This document shows positions 30,834 through 40,253 of a stretch of DNA of 64,000 nt, piece after piece. The notes under the pieces were generated by a model, which was given only the letters and a program-made list of their open reading frames with translations, did not search any database and was not told where the DNA came from. The stretch covers positions 1-64,000 of the forward strand of contig NZ_FMXC01000008.1 of NCBI RefSeq assembly GCF_900103655.1, given 5' to 3'. The position numbers and the translations under genes are program-made. Positions within the stretch are counted from its first letter, which is position 1. Each line of letters starts with the position of its first letter. The DNA is from Lactobacillus kefiranofaciens. Its GTDB lineage: Bacteria; Bacillota; Bacilli; Lactobacillales; Lactobacillaceae.

Positions 30834-32132
30834 ATGGTTTTTAGTAAAAAAATAAAGCGAGCTTTGATTAGTTTCGTTGCTCTTATTTCATTAGTTTCGT
30901 GTAGTACCGCTTTTTCATTGCCAGTATCCGCTGATGCGGCTAATAGCTATCAAGCAGATCAAGTCAATCTGGCCGTGAAATCAGCAATTGCAATTGATAG
31001 TGATTCTGGACAGATTTTATATGCCAAGAATGCAGATAAGACTTTGCCAATTGCCTCAATGACTAAATTGGCAACGGTATATCTTACTTTAAATGCAATT
31101 AAGAATAAAAAAATCTCTTGGAATCAAAAAGTAAAGCCAACTGCACCGATTGTTAAGGTGGCTAATAATGCTGAATATTCTAATGTGCCACTGAAGATGG
31201 GGCATTCATACACGATTAAACAGCTCTATCAAGCTACTCTGATCGAGTCAGCCAATGGTGCGGCTATATTATTGGGGCAGACAATTGCCGGCTCACAGAA
31301 GGCCTTTATTAATCAAATGCGCGCGCAGGTTAAAAAATGGGGCATTGAAGATGCTAAGATTTATACGGCTTGTGGTTTGCCAAATGGTAATTTAGGTAAA
31401 GATGCATATCCTGGCATTAATAAAAACGCTGAGAATACTATGTCAGCCAAGGATATGGCGATTGTAGGTCAGAACTTGATCAAGGATTTTCCAGAAGTCT
31501 TAGATACTACTAAATTGGCTCACTTGGATTTTAAAGATCAGGGTAAGACAACCAAGATGGCTAATTTTAATTGGATGTTAAAGGGCCTTTCACAATATGA
31601 TCAAGCATATCCAGTAGACGGTTTGAAAACCGGTACAACTGATGCGGCTGGTGCCTGCTTTATCGGCACTATTAAGCATAGTGGTGCCCGCTTAATTACT
31701 GTAGTAATGGGTGCACGTCATCAAGATGGGACGGATCCTTCACGCTTTATTCAAACTAAAAAGTTAATGAATTATATCTTCACTCAATACCGTCCAGTAA
31801 CTATGAATGCTGGCAGTCAACTAAATGGCGCCAAGTCAATCAAGGTTACTGATGGTGACAATGCTGCTACTAATTTGGGTTTGAAGAATAAGACTACTAT
31901 TTGGGATCCAGCAGATGGCAAGACTTTGGTTGCTAGTTTGAATAAAAAGGCGGTTGAAGCTCCGATTGCTAAAAATCAAGTGATCGGCGACTATCAATTG
32001 AAGTCTGGCAATGAGAAGATTGTTTCAATAACCAATCCAAATGGGATGAATGTACCAGCCAAGGCCTTGGGTGCCAATGGCAAGGTCAATATCTTCGTTA
32101 GAATCTGGCGCTGGATTTTCGGAGGCAGATAA
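30834..32132 (+). CDS. dacA: D-alanyl-D-alanine carboxypeptidase (class C low-molecular-mass PBP)
   Basis: A 432-residue exported protein. An N-terminal signal helix (ALISFVALISLVSC...) is followed by the penicillin-binding domain: SMTK with active Ser75, a SAN triad element in IESANGAA, and KTGTT in LKTGTTDAAG. The C-terminal domain ends in an amphipathic segment (NIFVRIWRWIFGGR) that anchors such enzymes to the membrane. It trims the terminal D-Ala of peptidoglycan stem peptides. It starts behind AAGGATGG and lies 3 bp before the next gene. Confidence 0.92.
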   Translation: MVFSKKIKRALISFVALISLVSCSTAFSLPVSADAANSYQADQVNLAVKSAIAIDSDSGQILYAKNADKTLPIASMTKLATVYLTLNAIKNKKISWNQKVKPTAPIVKVANNAEYSNVPLKMGHSYTIKQLYQATLIESANGAAILLGQTIAGSQKAFINQMRAQVKKWGIEDAKIYTACGLPNGNLGKDAYPGINKNAENTMSAKDMAIVGQNLIKDFPEVLDTTKLAHLDFKDQGKTTKMANFNWMLKGLSQYDQAYPVDGLKTGTTDAAGACFIGTIKHSGARLITVVMGARHQDGTDPSRFIQTKKLMNYIFTQYRPVTMNAGSQLNGAKSIKVTDGDNAATNLGLKNKTTIWDPADGKTLVASLNKKAVEAPIAKNQVIGDYQLKSGNEKIVSITNPNGMNVPAKALGANGKVNIFVRIWRWIFGGR

Positions 32133-32135
32133 TAA

Positions 32136-32984
32136 ATGACGGAAATCACTGAAGATTTATTAAAAAAAGTTATTGTAAAAAGAAAAAGCGATAGTTATAA
32201 GGGTAAGTATGGCCGAATTTTGTTAATCGGTGGCAGTGAAAATTATGGCGGCGCAATTATTATGTCAACTGAAGGAGCGGTTAATGCTGGTGCTGGTTTA
32301 GTAGCTACGGCTACGCATCCAATGAACTTGACAGCTCTTCATGCTCGTTTACCTGAAGCAATGTTTTTAGACTGGCATGACGCGCAACTAGCTGATTTAA
32401 TCAAAAAAATGGACGTCATTGTTTGTGGCCCAGGCCTGGGGATGAGTGATTTAGCTAAGCAAATTATGGTCATCCTGCGGCGTTGTTGTAGTGAAAAGCA
32501 GACGGTAGTTTTAGATGCTAGCGCGCTCGATTTAATCAGTGAGGACAAGACCTTATTGCCAGCTAACGCGGGACATCTAGTTCTGACCCCACATCAGATG
32601 GAGTGGCAACGTCTTAGTCAAATCAGAATTCCATTTCAAACAGACAGTGCTAATATCGCGGCGCTTAATCAATTAATTCCTGATAGCAACGCGATGTTAG
32701 TGCTGAAGTCTAATCATACGCATGTTTATGATGGTACAGGACAAATTTTCGTTAATCCAATTGGTAATCCTGGAATGGCAACAGGCGGTATGGGTGACAC
32801 GCTCGCAGGCATTATTGGTGGTTTTGTAGCGCAATTTGGCCCTAGTACTGAAACTGTTCTGGCGGCAGTATATATGCATTCACTAGCTGGTGATCTGCTT
32901 TATCAGGATCATTATGTAGTTAGACCAACAGAAATTGCTAAGGTATTACCAAAATTAATGAAAAAGTATTCAGAACTTAGCTAA
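32136..32984 (+). CDS. nnrD: ADP/ATP-dependent NAD(P)H-hydrate dehydratase
   Basis: A 282-residue ribokinase-fold protein. The catalytic block NPGMATGGMGDTLAGIIGGF holds the Asp of the GMGD motif; KGKYGRILLIGGSENYGGA near the N-terminus is also typical. It repairs hydrated NADH and NADPH. It has only the dehydratase domain and no fused epimerase. The GGAGG ribosome site lies in the 3' end of dacA, which suggests co-transcription. Confidence 0.9.
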   Translation: MTEITEDLLKKVIVKRKSDSYKGKYGRILLIGGSENYGGAIIMSTEGAVNAGAGLVATATHPMNLTALHARLPEAMFLDWHDAQLADLIKKMDVIVCGPGLGMSDLAKQIMVILRRCCSEKQTVVLDASALDLISEDKTLLPANAGHLVLTPHQMEWQRLSQIRIPFQTDSANIAALNQLIPDSNAMLVLKSNHTHVYDGTGQIFVNPIGNPGMATGGMGDTLAGIIGGFVAQFGPSTETVLAAVYMHSLAGDLLYQDHYVVRPTEIAKVLPKLMKKYSELS

Positions 32985-33013
32985 ACATGTTAAAATCTTA
33001 GTTGTAATAAAAT

Positions 33014-33037
33014 ACATCCCGATAGGGATGTTTTTTT
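33014..33037 (+). terminator. Rho-independent terminator
   Basis: ACATCCC and GGGATGT form a perfect stem around GATA, followed by T7. Confidence 0.9.
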
Positions 33038-33104
33038 AGCAAATGTTTCGAATGACGCGAAATATTGTTTGAATTAAGATTTAAAAAAGAAGATTAACAT
33101 ATTT

Positions 33105-33776
33105 ATGAAAAGAAATATCATTATTGGAGTAGCAAGTATTATCGTTGCCTTTGGTGCAATTATCGGTTTGGCTAAGGCTTGTGCGCCGCAGACTGATCCT
33201 ACCCCAGCATCATCGGTGGCTACTCAAAGCAAGAATAAGAAGACTCATCACAAGAAGGCCAAGAAGATTAATGCAGCAATTTATCGTCCTTATAAAGATC
33301 CTAAGGATCTAAGAAAGGCTGGCACTTGGAAAAAGAAGAGCGAAACTAAGAAGCATCCTAAGATCAACCCTAATGAAACCGATTTAACTTTGCGTGTTTC
33401 GCTGAAAGGCAACCGTACTTATTTGCTAAGAAAAGGCAAGGTTATTTACACCATGCTGTCTACGGGTGGCATTTACAAAAAAGGTAAATCTTTAACACCA
33501 ACTGGTAAGTACACCATTCAAGGCGGTCGCGGAGATAGTTTCTTCAATTATAATTTAGGTGAGGGCGCCAATAACTGGACTAGCTGGAGCCCTGATAACG
33601 TGTATCTTTTCCACTCCGTGCCAACTAAGGGTGATGGTACATATAATCTGAAAGAGGCTAAGAAACTTGGCCAAACGCAAGGTTCACATGGCTGTATTCG
33701 CTTGAGCGTGCCAGATTCTCGCTGGATCATGAATAATATTCCTAATGGTACTAAGGTAGTAATTAAAGATAAATAG
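33105..33776 (+). CDS. L,D-transpeptidase (YkuD family)
   Basis: A 223-residue membrane-anchored protein. One N-terminal hydrophobic helix ends at LAKAC, a poor lipobox. A Lys/His-rich linker follows, then the YkuD domain with catalytic motif SHGCIRLS (His195, Cys197). It would form 3-3 peptidoglycan cross-links or attach proteins to the wall, outside the cell. It stands alone, with terminators on both sides. Confidence 0.9.
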   Translation: MKRNIIIGVASIIVAFGAIIGLAKACAPQTDPTPASSVATQSKNKKTHHKKAKKINAAIYRPYKDPKDLRKAGTWKKKSETKKHPKINPNETDLTLRVSLKGNRTYLLRKGKVIYTMLSTGGIYKKGKSLTPTGKYTIQGGRGDSFFNYNLGEGANNWTSWSPDNVYLFHSVPTKGDGTYNLKEAKKLGQTQGSHGCIRLSVPDSRWIMNNIPNGTKVVIKDK

Positions 33777-33781
33777 AAGAT

Positions 33782-33811
33782 CGCTGCTCAGATTAAGAGT
33801 AGCGTTTTTTT
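33782..33811 (+). terminator. Rho-independent terminator
   Basis: CGCTGCTC pairs (one wobble) with GAGTAGCG, followed by T7. Confidence 0.85.
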
Positions 33812-33919
33812 GCTGATAAGATTAATTTCTTAAATTTCTCACGAGAAAATCGTCTTTTTTGCGTAATAAATAGTAGGAGTGCTTTTTTCACTTCAAATTA
33901 TGTAAAGGACGGTATAATT

Positions 33920-34795
33920 ATGGTACGAAATGAAAACCATAATCTAACAATTACTCGTGATCCTATTTTCGGCCATGTTTTTAGCAAACCAGAAAATTAT
34001 CTGCATTTGTTGCGCAGTATTCTTCCGGAGCGGGGTATAACTGAAGTTGAAGTTACGCCGCAAAAGCAATTGAACAAGAAATTGTGGGGAAGAAATGTGA
34101 TCATGGATCTCTGGGCAAAAGACAAGCAAGGAGAAATCTTTGATGTTGAGATGCAAACCAGTAAACAAAAATGTGCTGGCGTGCGCTTTCGATATTATCA
34201 ATCCGTAGCGGATCAGGATTCTTTGAAGTCGGGTGAAAGTTTTGAACAAATCAGAGAAACTTACATTATTTTTATTTACCCGTTTGATCCATTTGGTGAG
34301 GGGAAATATATCTATGAAAGCGTAACGCTGCTAGATAAAGGCAACCCTGATTCCTATGCAAATACAAAAACACATTGGATTTCAATTAATGCCAATGGTT
34401 ACAAAGGTAAGATTACACCGGAATTAAAGGAATTTCTAGATTACATTAAGCATGGGTTGACTGAAAGCAGCAGTAGCTTTATCAAAAAAATCGATCAAGA
34501 GCGGTTAGATTACATTAGAAGTCCAGAATGGAGGGAAGCCAAGATGAGTTTAGATATGCTATTAGCTGATGAAAGAGCAGAGGCTAGAAAAGAAGGAAAA
34601 GCGGAAGGTAGAGTAGAAGGTCGGGCAGAAGGCAAACTTGAAGCTCAAAGAATAGGTGTCAAAAAATTTGTCAAAAGATTTCGGGAAATAAATCAGTCTG
34701 ATGCTTGGATTATGTCCAAGTTAATCACAGATTATGGTGCTGATTTTAGTAAATCCGAGTTGGAAAAATTAATGCAAGAAGCGGAACGAGAATAG
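33920..34795 (+). CDS. Rpn-family recombination-promoting nuclease (PD-(D/E)XK)
   Basis: A 291-residue protein. The N-terminal nuclease core contains TRDPIFGHVFSKPENYLHLL and the catalytic pair in IMDLWAKDKQGEIFDVEMQTSK (Asp and Glu-x-Gln). The C-terminal part is a charged helix with a short Gly-Arg/Lys-Ala-Glu repeat (GKAEGRVEGRAEGK). Rpn proteins are DNA endonucleases that promote RecA-independent recombination and often occur in many copies. A fragment of another Rpn-type gene lies at 44705-45146. The gene is intact and alone. Confidence 0.88.
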   Translation: MVRNENHNLTITRDPIFGHVFSKPENYLHLLRSILPERGITEVEVTPQKQLNKKLWGRNVIMDLWAKDKQGEIFDVEMQTSKQKCAGVRFRYYQSVADQDSLKSGESFEQIRETYIIFIYPFDPFGEGKYIYESVTLLDKGNPDSYANTKTHWISINANGYKGKITPELKEFLDYIKHGLTESSSSFIKKIDQERLDYIRSPEWREAKMSLDMLLADERAEARKEGKAEGRVEGRAEGKLEAQRIGVKKFVKRFREINQSDAWIMSKLITDYGADFSKSELEKLMQEAERE

Positions 34796-34839
34796 TTTTT
34801 ATATTAAATTAGTAGCAAGACCTATTTTTTCCTGTTATA

Positions 34840-35046
34840 ATCATCTGTGCTAAGTGGTTAAAAGTAGTAATTATTTTCTGTTTTAAGCGAATCTATGTTG
34901 GTGGAAGATAGGTATTAGGAAATAATGAAGGCGTGTTTAACTGTCAAAAATAAAGAATTTTAATAAGCGGATACTTTGTATCAATATGAGTGGTACCGCG
35001 GGTTAATGCTCGTCTCTTTCTACAGTTGTAGGAAGAGGCTTTTTTA
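34840..35046 (+). ncRNA. T-box leader controlling argS
   Basis: The conserved T-box GAGTGGTACCGCGGG lies at 34988-35002. It is followed by the terminator stem CTCTTTCTACA / TGTAGGAAGAG and T6. Upstream is a stem I region with a GTTGGTGGAAGATAG element. A CGT arginine codon in GAAGGCGTGTTTA (34932-34934) is a plausible specifier. Uncharged tRNA-Arg would favour readthrough into argS. Confidence 0.88.
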
Positions 35047-35064
35047 TTTGAAAAGAGGAAAAAG

Positions 35065-36750
35065 ATGGACTTTAAAAACGAAGTAGTTGATTTAGTTGCA
35101 AGCCAAGTTGAGTTACCAAAAGAAAAAATCGCTGCCTTAATCGAACGTCCTAAGAATGCCAAGATGGGCGACTATGCCTTCCCAGCATTTATTTTGGCTA
35201 AGACCATGCACAAGAATCCAGCAATGATTGCTCAAGACATTGCCGGGAACTTAAGTAGCGACAATTTTGCTAGCATCAAGGCGGTTGGACCTTACGTTAA
35301 CTTTGCAATTGATCATGAGAAATTGGTTTCTTCAACCTTGAAGGAAGTTTTGAGTGCTGGAAAACATTATGGTGATCAAAAATTAGGTGAAGGCAATGTA
35401 CCAATCGATATGTCTTCGCCTAACATTGCTAAGCCAATGTCAATGGGACACCTTCGTTCAACCGTAATCGGTAATTCTATTGCTAAAACCATGGAAAAAG
35501 TGGGCTATACTCCAATTAAGATTAACTATTTAGGAGATTATGGTACCCAATTTGGTAAGTTGATTGCTGCTTACAAGCATTGGGGCAATGAAGAAGACGT
35601 TAAAAAAGATCCTATCATGAATCTATTCCATTACTATGTAAGATTCCATAAGGAAGCTGAAAAAGATCCAGAACTCGATGATGAAGGTCGTGAATGGTTT
35701 AAGAAGCTTGAAGATGGTGATCCTGAAGCGGTTAAACTGTGGAAGTGGTTCCGTGAAGTTTCGCTGAAAGACTTTAAGCGTATTTATAAGGAACTTGGTG
35801 TAACCTTTGATTCTTATAGTGGTGAAGCTTTCTTTAACGATAAAATGCAACCGGTCATCGATGAATTGAAGGAAAAAGGCTTGCTGCATGAATCTCGTGG
35901 TGCTCAAGTTGTAGATATGGGACCTGATGAAAACCCAGCAATTATCGTTAAATCTGATGGTACCTCAATTTACTTAACCCGTGATCTGGCTGCTGCTGAA
36001 TGGAGAATGAAGGAATACGACTTCGTTAAGATGCTCTATGTGGTTGGTAACGAACAAGCACAACACTTTGTTGAGCTTAAGACTGTTCTTAAGAAGATGG
36101 GTTATGACTGGGCCGATGAGATTCACCACGTACCATTTGGCTTGATTACTCAAGGCGGTAAGAAGTTGTCTACTAGAAAAGGCAATGTGGTCTTCCTCGA
36201 TCAAGTATTAAAGGATGCGGTTTTTCTTGCTAAGAAGCAAATTCAAGAAAAGAACCCAGACTTGGCCAATCAAGATCAAGTTGCTCATGATGTTGGTGTA
36301 GGTGCGGTTGTCTTCCACGATTTGAAGAATGACCGGTTAGACAACTTCGACTTCAATTTGGAAGAAGTCGTTCGTTTTGAAGGCGACACTGGTCCTTATG
36401 TTCAATACACCAATGCTCGTGCACAGAGTGTACTCAGAAAAGCAGCTGCCATGGGCAAAAAGCCAGCAGAAGATGATTTAGCACTTGATGACGATTGGGC
36501 ATTTGCCGTAGCTAAAGATTTAGCTGATTTCCCAAGAATTATTGCTAGAAGTGCAGATAAATTTGAACCATCGGTTATTGCTAAATTTGCTTTAGACTTG
36601 GCTAAGAAGTTTAACAAATACTATGCAAATGTGGAAATTTTAACTGACGATGATCAAATCGGTGCTCGTCTTGCTTTGGTAGAGGCAACTTCAATCGTAT
36701 TGACTGAGTCTCTAAGACTTTTGGGCGTAAATGCACCTAAAGAAATGTAA
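35065..36750 (+). CDS. argS: Arginyl-tRNA synthetase
   Basis: A 561-residue class I synthetase. The N-terminal additional domain is followed by the HIGH-equivalent SPNIAKPMSMGHLRST, and the KMSKS-equivalent is GGKKLSTRKG. The C-terminal anticodon-binding helices contain VQYTNARAQSVLRKA. The length is normal. It starts behind AAGAGGAAAAAG. The T-box leader just upstream fits arginine-responsive expression. Confidence 0.97.
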   Translation: MDFKNEVVDLVASQVELPKEKIAALIERPKNAKMGDYAFPAFILAKTMHKNPAMIAQDIAGNLSSDNFASIKAVGPYVNFAIDHEKLVSSTLKEVLSAGKHYGDQKLGEGNVPIDMSSPNIAKPMSMGHLRSTVIGNSIAKTMEKVGYTPIKINYLGDYGTQFGKLIAAYKHWGNEEDVKKDPIMNLFHYYVRFHKEAEKDPELDDEGREWFKKLEDGDPEAVKLWKWFREVSLKDFKRIYKELGVTFDSYSGEAFFNDKMQPVIDELKEKGLLHESRGAQVVDMGPDENPAIIVKSDGTSIYLTRDLAAAEWRMKEYDFVKMLYVVGNEQAQHFVELKTVLKKMGYDWADEIHHVPFGLITQGGKKLSTRKGNVVFLDQVLKDAVFLAKKQIQEKNPDLANQDQVAHDVGVGAVVFHDLKNDRLDNFDFNLEEVVRFEGDTGPYVQYTNARAQSVLRKAAAMGKKPAEDDLALDDDWAFAVAKDLADFPRIIARSADKFEPSVIAKFALDLAKKFNKYYANVEILTDDDQIGARLALVEATSIVLTESLRLLGVNAPKEM

Positions 36751-36770
36751 TGAAAAACGTGGAAAATAAA

Positions 36771-36826
36771 AAATAGCGCTTACATTTTGTGAAAAATTGT
36801 TCATAAAGCAATTATTAGGGTACAAT
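36771..36826 (+). promoter_or_regulatory. fba promoter with cre-like half-site
   Basis: TTGTTC (36797-36802), an 18-bp spacer and TACAAT (36821-36826) form a good promoter. AAATAGCGCTTACA (36771-36784) upstream resembles a cre site when read on the minus strand (TGTAAGCGCT half conserved). A role for CcpA here is inference. Confidence 0.6.
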
Positions 36827-36858
36827 ATGCATGTAAGATATTTAGGAGGTATTTTTTA

Positions 36859-37776
36859 ATGGCTTATTTTGACAACGGTAATCAAATCTTTAAAGATGCT
36901 CGTAAGAACCATTACGCTGTAGGTGCTTACAACACTAACAACTTGGAATGGACTCGTGCAGAATTGCGTGCTGCTGAAGAAACTAGAACTCCATTGTTGA
37001 TCCAAGTATCAACTGGTGCTGCTAAGTACATGGGTGGTTACAAGTTCGTTAAGGACATGGTAGCTGACCAAATGGATTCAATGAACATCTCAGTTCCAGT
37101 TATTTTGAACTTGGACCACGGTGACTTTGAATCAGCTAAGGAATGTATCGCACTTGGTTACTCATCAGTTATGTTTGATGGTCACAAGCTTGATACTGAA
37201 GAAAACTTAGCTAAGACTAAGGAAATTATTAAGTTAGCTCATGAACGTGGTATTTCAGTTGAAGCTGAAATCGGTAAGATCGGTGAAAACGAAGGTGCCG
37301 ATGGCGGTGAATTAGCATCAGTTGAAGACGCTAAGACTTTCGTTGCTGCTGGTGTTGACAAGCTTGCTTGTGGTATTGGTAACATCCATGGTGTTTACCC
37401 AGCTGGCTGGAAGGGCTTGAACTTCGACCGTCTTAAGGAAATTGCTGAAGCTGTTCCTAACGAACCACTTGTACTTCACGGTGGTTCAGGTATTCCTGAA
37501 GACCAAGTTAAGAAGGCTATTTCACTTGGTATCGCTAAGGTTAACATTAACACTGAATTCCAATTAGCATTCCAAAAGGCTACTCGTGAATACATCGAAG
37601 CTAACAAGGACCTTGACAAGGCTAACAAGGGTTACGACCCACGTAAGTTACTCCTTCCAGGTACTGAAGCTATTACCGATGCTATGAAGGAAATGATCGG
37701 TTGGTTAGGTACTAAGACTATCGATGACGAACTTAAGGATGCTTCATTCGACCGTTCATCATTAAACGAAGAATAA
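36859..37776 (+). CDS. fba: Class II fructose-bisphosphate aldolase
   Basis: A 305-residue zinc-dependent aldolase of glycolysis. Visible motifs are NLDHGDFESAKEC, AEIGKIGENEG, CGIGNIHGVYP and LHGGSGIPEDQ, which supply the zinc and phosphate sites. It has a strong TAGGAGG ribosome site and a highly biased codon set (for example AAG, GGT, GAA), as expected for a very abundant enzyme. It is monocistronic. Confidence 0.97.
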   Translation: MAYFDNGNQIFKDARKNHYAVGAYNTNNLEWTRAELRAAEETRTPLLIQVSTGAAKYMGGYKFVKDMVADQMDSMNISVPVILNLDHGDFESAKECIALGYSSVMFDGHKLDTEENLAKTKEIIKLAHERGISVEAEIGKIGENEGADGGELASVEDAKTFVAAGVDKLACGIGNIHGVYPAGWKGLNFDRLKEIAEAVPNEPLVLHGGSGIPEDQVKKAISLGIAKVNINTEFQLAFQKATREYIEANKDLDKANKGYDPRKLLLPGTEAITDAMKEMIGWLGTKTIDDELKDASFDRSSLNEE

Positions 37777-37798
37777 TCATTTGATTATCAATTAGAAT

Positions 37799-37831
37799 AA
37801 AGCTCAGCTTTTGCTGGGCTTTATTTTTTTG
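37799..37831 (+). terminator. Terminator of fba
   Basis: AAAGCTCAGC pairs with GCTGGGCTTT and T-rich sequence follows. The same terminator type recurs at 41856 and 42454. Confidence 0.88.
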
Positions 37832-37848
37832 CAAAAGAGGATTTAGCT

Positions 37849-38337
37849 ATGCAGGAATTAAGTATTCAATTGTCAGATACTAAATGGCCATTAACTTATA
37901 CTGATCATGATCGCCAAATTGTACGAGCAATTGTGGTCGATGATCAACAAGATTTCTATTTTGTTAGGGCTAAGCGTGATGATAATTTTGGTAAGGCAAC
38001 TTTAATTGAAACTTTTGGTGGCGGTGTTGAGGCCAGTGAGGATCTAGAGACTGCGCTTAAGCGAGAGCTCAAGGAAAAATTAGGTGCTGAAGTTGAAATT
38101 ATTACGAAGATTGGCGTAGTTAGTGATTACTATAATTTGATTCATCGCCATAATATTAATAATTATTATCTTTGCGAAGTCACTTCTTTTGGTGAAAAAC
38201 ATTTAACTAAGGATGAAATAGAAGATTTTCATTTGTCGACTTTAAGGTTGAGTTATCGGGATGCCGAAGAAGAATATAAAAAATGTGCAGAAACTAAAAT
38301 TGGTAAATTAATTGCGGCCAGAGAGTTACCGGTTTAA
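37849..38337 (+). CDS. Nudix hydrolase-like protein
   Basis: A 162-residue Nudix-fold protein. The Nudix box reads GGVEASEDLETALKRELKEK, with spacing G-x5-E-x7-REL-x-E. The last Glu of the usual REUxEE is Lys, which removes one expected metal ligand and may weaken or alter activity. The substrate is unknown. It starts behind AGAGGATTT, directly after the fba terminator. Confidence 0.8.
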   Translation: MQELSIQLSDTKWPLTYTDHDRQIVRAIVVDDQQDFYFVRAKRDDNFGKATLIETFGGGVEASEDLETALKRELKEKLGAEVEIITKIGVVSDYYNLIHRHNINNYYLCEVTSFGEKHLTKDEIEDFHLSTLRLSYRDAEEEYKKCAETKIGKLIAARELPV

Positions 38338-38358
38338 AGTGTTGCTGGGTGAATAATT

Positions 38359-38628
38359 ATGCGTGAGATACCGGTAAAACAAGTAAAGTCATTAATAAAA
38401 CAGCTATTGAAAAGTAAAGAATCAAAACGTGTGGTGTTGCTTACTAAGAAGAAAGATCGTTCACTAACAATTGAGAGTGATGGCGAACAGATGAAATTAA
38501 CAGAGCAGGGGTATGAAAATTCTGTTAATACATTTGCGATTGCTGATAATGTGGCAAAGCATGCTTTTACTGCGACATTTAAGCGTGAGTTTCCACGAAG
38601 TCATCAGGTTTATGTGAGTGAGAAGTGA
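38359..38628 (+). CDS. Small hypothetical protein
   Basis: An 89-residue basic protein without signal peptide or membrane helix; I do not recognise the family. It has alternating strands and Lys-rich stretches (KQLLKSKESKRVVLLTKKKDRSL). It lies 21 bp after the Nudix gene on the same strand and is followed by a terminator, so it probably shares its transcript. The ribosome site is weak. Confidence 0.6.
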   Translation: MREIPVKQVKSLIKQLLKSKESKRVVLLTKKKDRSLTIESDGEQMKLTEQGYENSVNTFAIADNVAKHAFTATFKREFPRSHQVYVSEK

Positions 38629-38710
38629 GATTTAATTGTAATTAACTAATATGTATGTTTAGCTGATTTTTAGCTTATAATTAGAAGTTGAATATCTTAA
38701 TTATTGATTA

Positions 38711-38746
38711 AAGTATGGTTCAACCTTTGTTGAGCTTTATTTTTTT
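38711..38746 (+). terminator. Probable terminator
   Basis: The stem AAAG...GTTCAAC / GTTGAGCTTT has a small bulge and is followed by T7. Confidence 0.65.
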
Positions 38747-38884
38747 GTAAATATGATGTCAAAATAGTGTGAATCTGATGAATTTAGGCGCAGAAAGGTA
38801 AAAATGATATTATATCCATAGTTTGTAACAATGTAAGTGGATAAATTTATATAAAAATGGAGACGTGGAAAATTATAAATTGAG

Positions 38885-40252
38885 ATGACTAATTTGATTT
38901 TAGGTTTAATTGAACAGACAACATTTATAATAATTTCTGTTTTATTTGATATTTTATCTTTTAATAAAATATCGCAATCTGTAAAGAAAAAATATGATAA
39001 ATTATTTTTGTTTATTTTTACTTTAAGTGTTGTTCTTCTAAATATATTTTGTGTTATTTTCTTCAATAGATATGATCTAATAATGACGTTATATGAAATA
39101 TTAGGACTATATATTTATTTTGGATTGATAAGAAAAAATAATAAGAAACTTATTTTGGGATCGGCTATGTTTTTTAGTTTAGTTGATTTTATTTTAGATG
39201 TTGGTGATAAGTTAATAAATTCGCTTTTTTTAATATTTAAATTAAACAGTAGAATATATTTGTGGGATATATGTTTGAGTATTATTGGAATAGTTTTTGT
39301 GTATAGATTTAATTCTCAAATTAGAATGTATTTAACAGACGTAAATAGTACTATTTTTTTAGGAATTATTATTTATTTATATTTTTCAATTGAATTAGTT
39401 AATAACTATTTATTCTTTAATCAAAGACCCGTTGAGGTTGCTAATATCCTTTTAAGTCTATTAATGCTTCAAACAATTTTTGCAATTGTATTGTATATGG
39501 GAATTATTCATATTCAAAGAGAAATTAAAACTAAGCAACAGCAGCTTTGAATGCAAGCTGAAAATGAACAGTTAAAAGAATATTCCAACTACCTTGATAA
39601 AAATGAAGATGAATTGCGTCGTTTTAAGCATGATTATCAAAATATCTTAAATAGTTTAAGAATTAGTGCTGAAAAATGTGATACGGAGTCTGTAGTAAAA
39701 CAATTATCTGAATATACTGATACTCAGTTTGATGAAAAAGCGCTTCGCAAATATAAGGGTGTTAACCATGTCCATATTGAGGAGCTAAAAAGTATTGCCA
39801 TTGCTAAACTGGCGAAACTGTATAACGAAAATATTGACTATAGTTTTGGTTGTGAGGTAGAAATTTATAAAATTCCGCAATCAGTTAATATTTTAGATAT
39901 AATCCGGATTATGGGCATTACGTTCGACAACGCAATTGAAGAAAGTCAAAAATTAATTCAAATGACAGGTAACAAAGATAGTGCGAAAGTTGATGCAATG
40001 TATTACCAAGAGGATGGTAACTTTGAATTTAGGATTAGAAATCGAATAGGTATGATCGACAAGGTAAATCTCAATAGACTTAATCAAGAAGGTTATACTA
40101 CTAAAAAATTTCATTCTGGCATTGGCTTAGCAAACGTAAAGCAAATCGAAGCGAAATATGAAAATAGTATGCTCATTGATTATGGTATCGAAGATGACTG
40201 GTTTGATTTTGATTTAACAATTATGCCAGACGATATGGAAGAAAATTCTTAA
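38885..40252 (+). pseudogene. Quorum-sensing-type sensor histidine kinase split by an in-frame UGA
   Basis: The N-terminal half (38885-39550) has about six hydrophobic helices, as in HPK10/AgrC-type peptide sensors. It ends QREIKTKQQQL then TGA at 39548-39550. The same frame continues through ATG at 39551 into the kinase half: a coiled coil, the His box RRFKHDYQNIL, and the GHKL ATP site FDNAIEES with SGIGLANVKQIE. Unbroken, it would be 455 residues. The TGA-ATG junction could allow re-initiation, giving two polypeptides, but no ribosome site is evident there. The response regulator follows 1 bp later. The region is much more AT-rich than its surroundings. Confidence 0.85.
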
Positions 40253-40253
40253 A

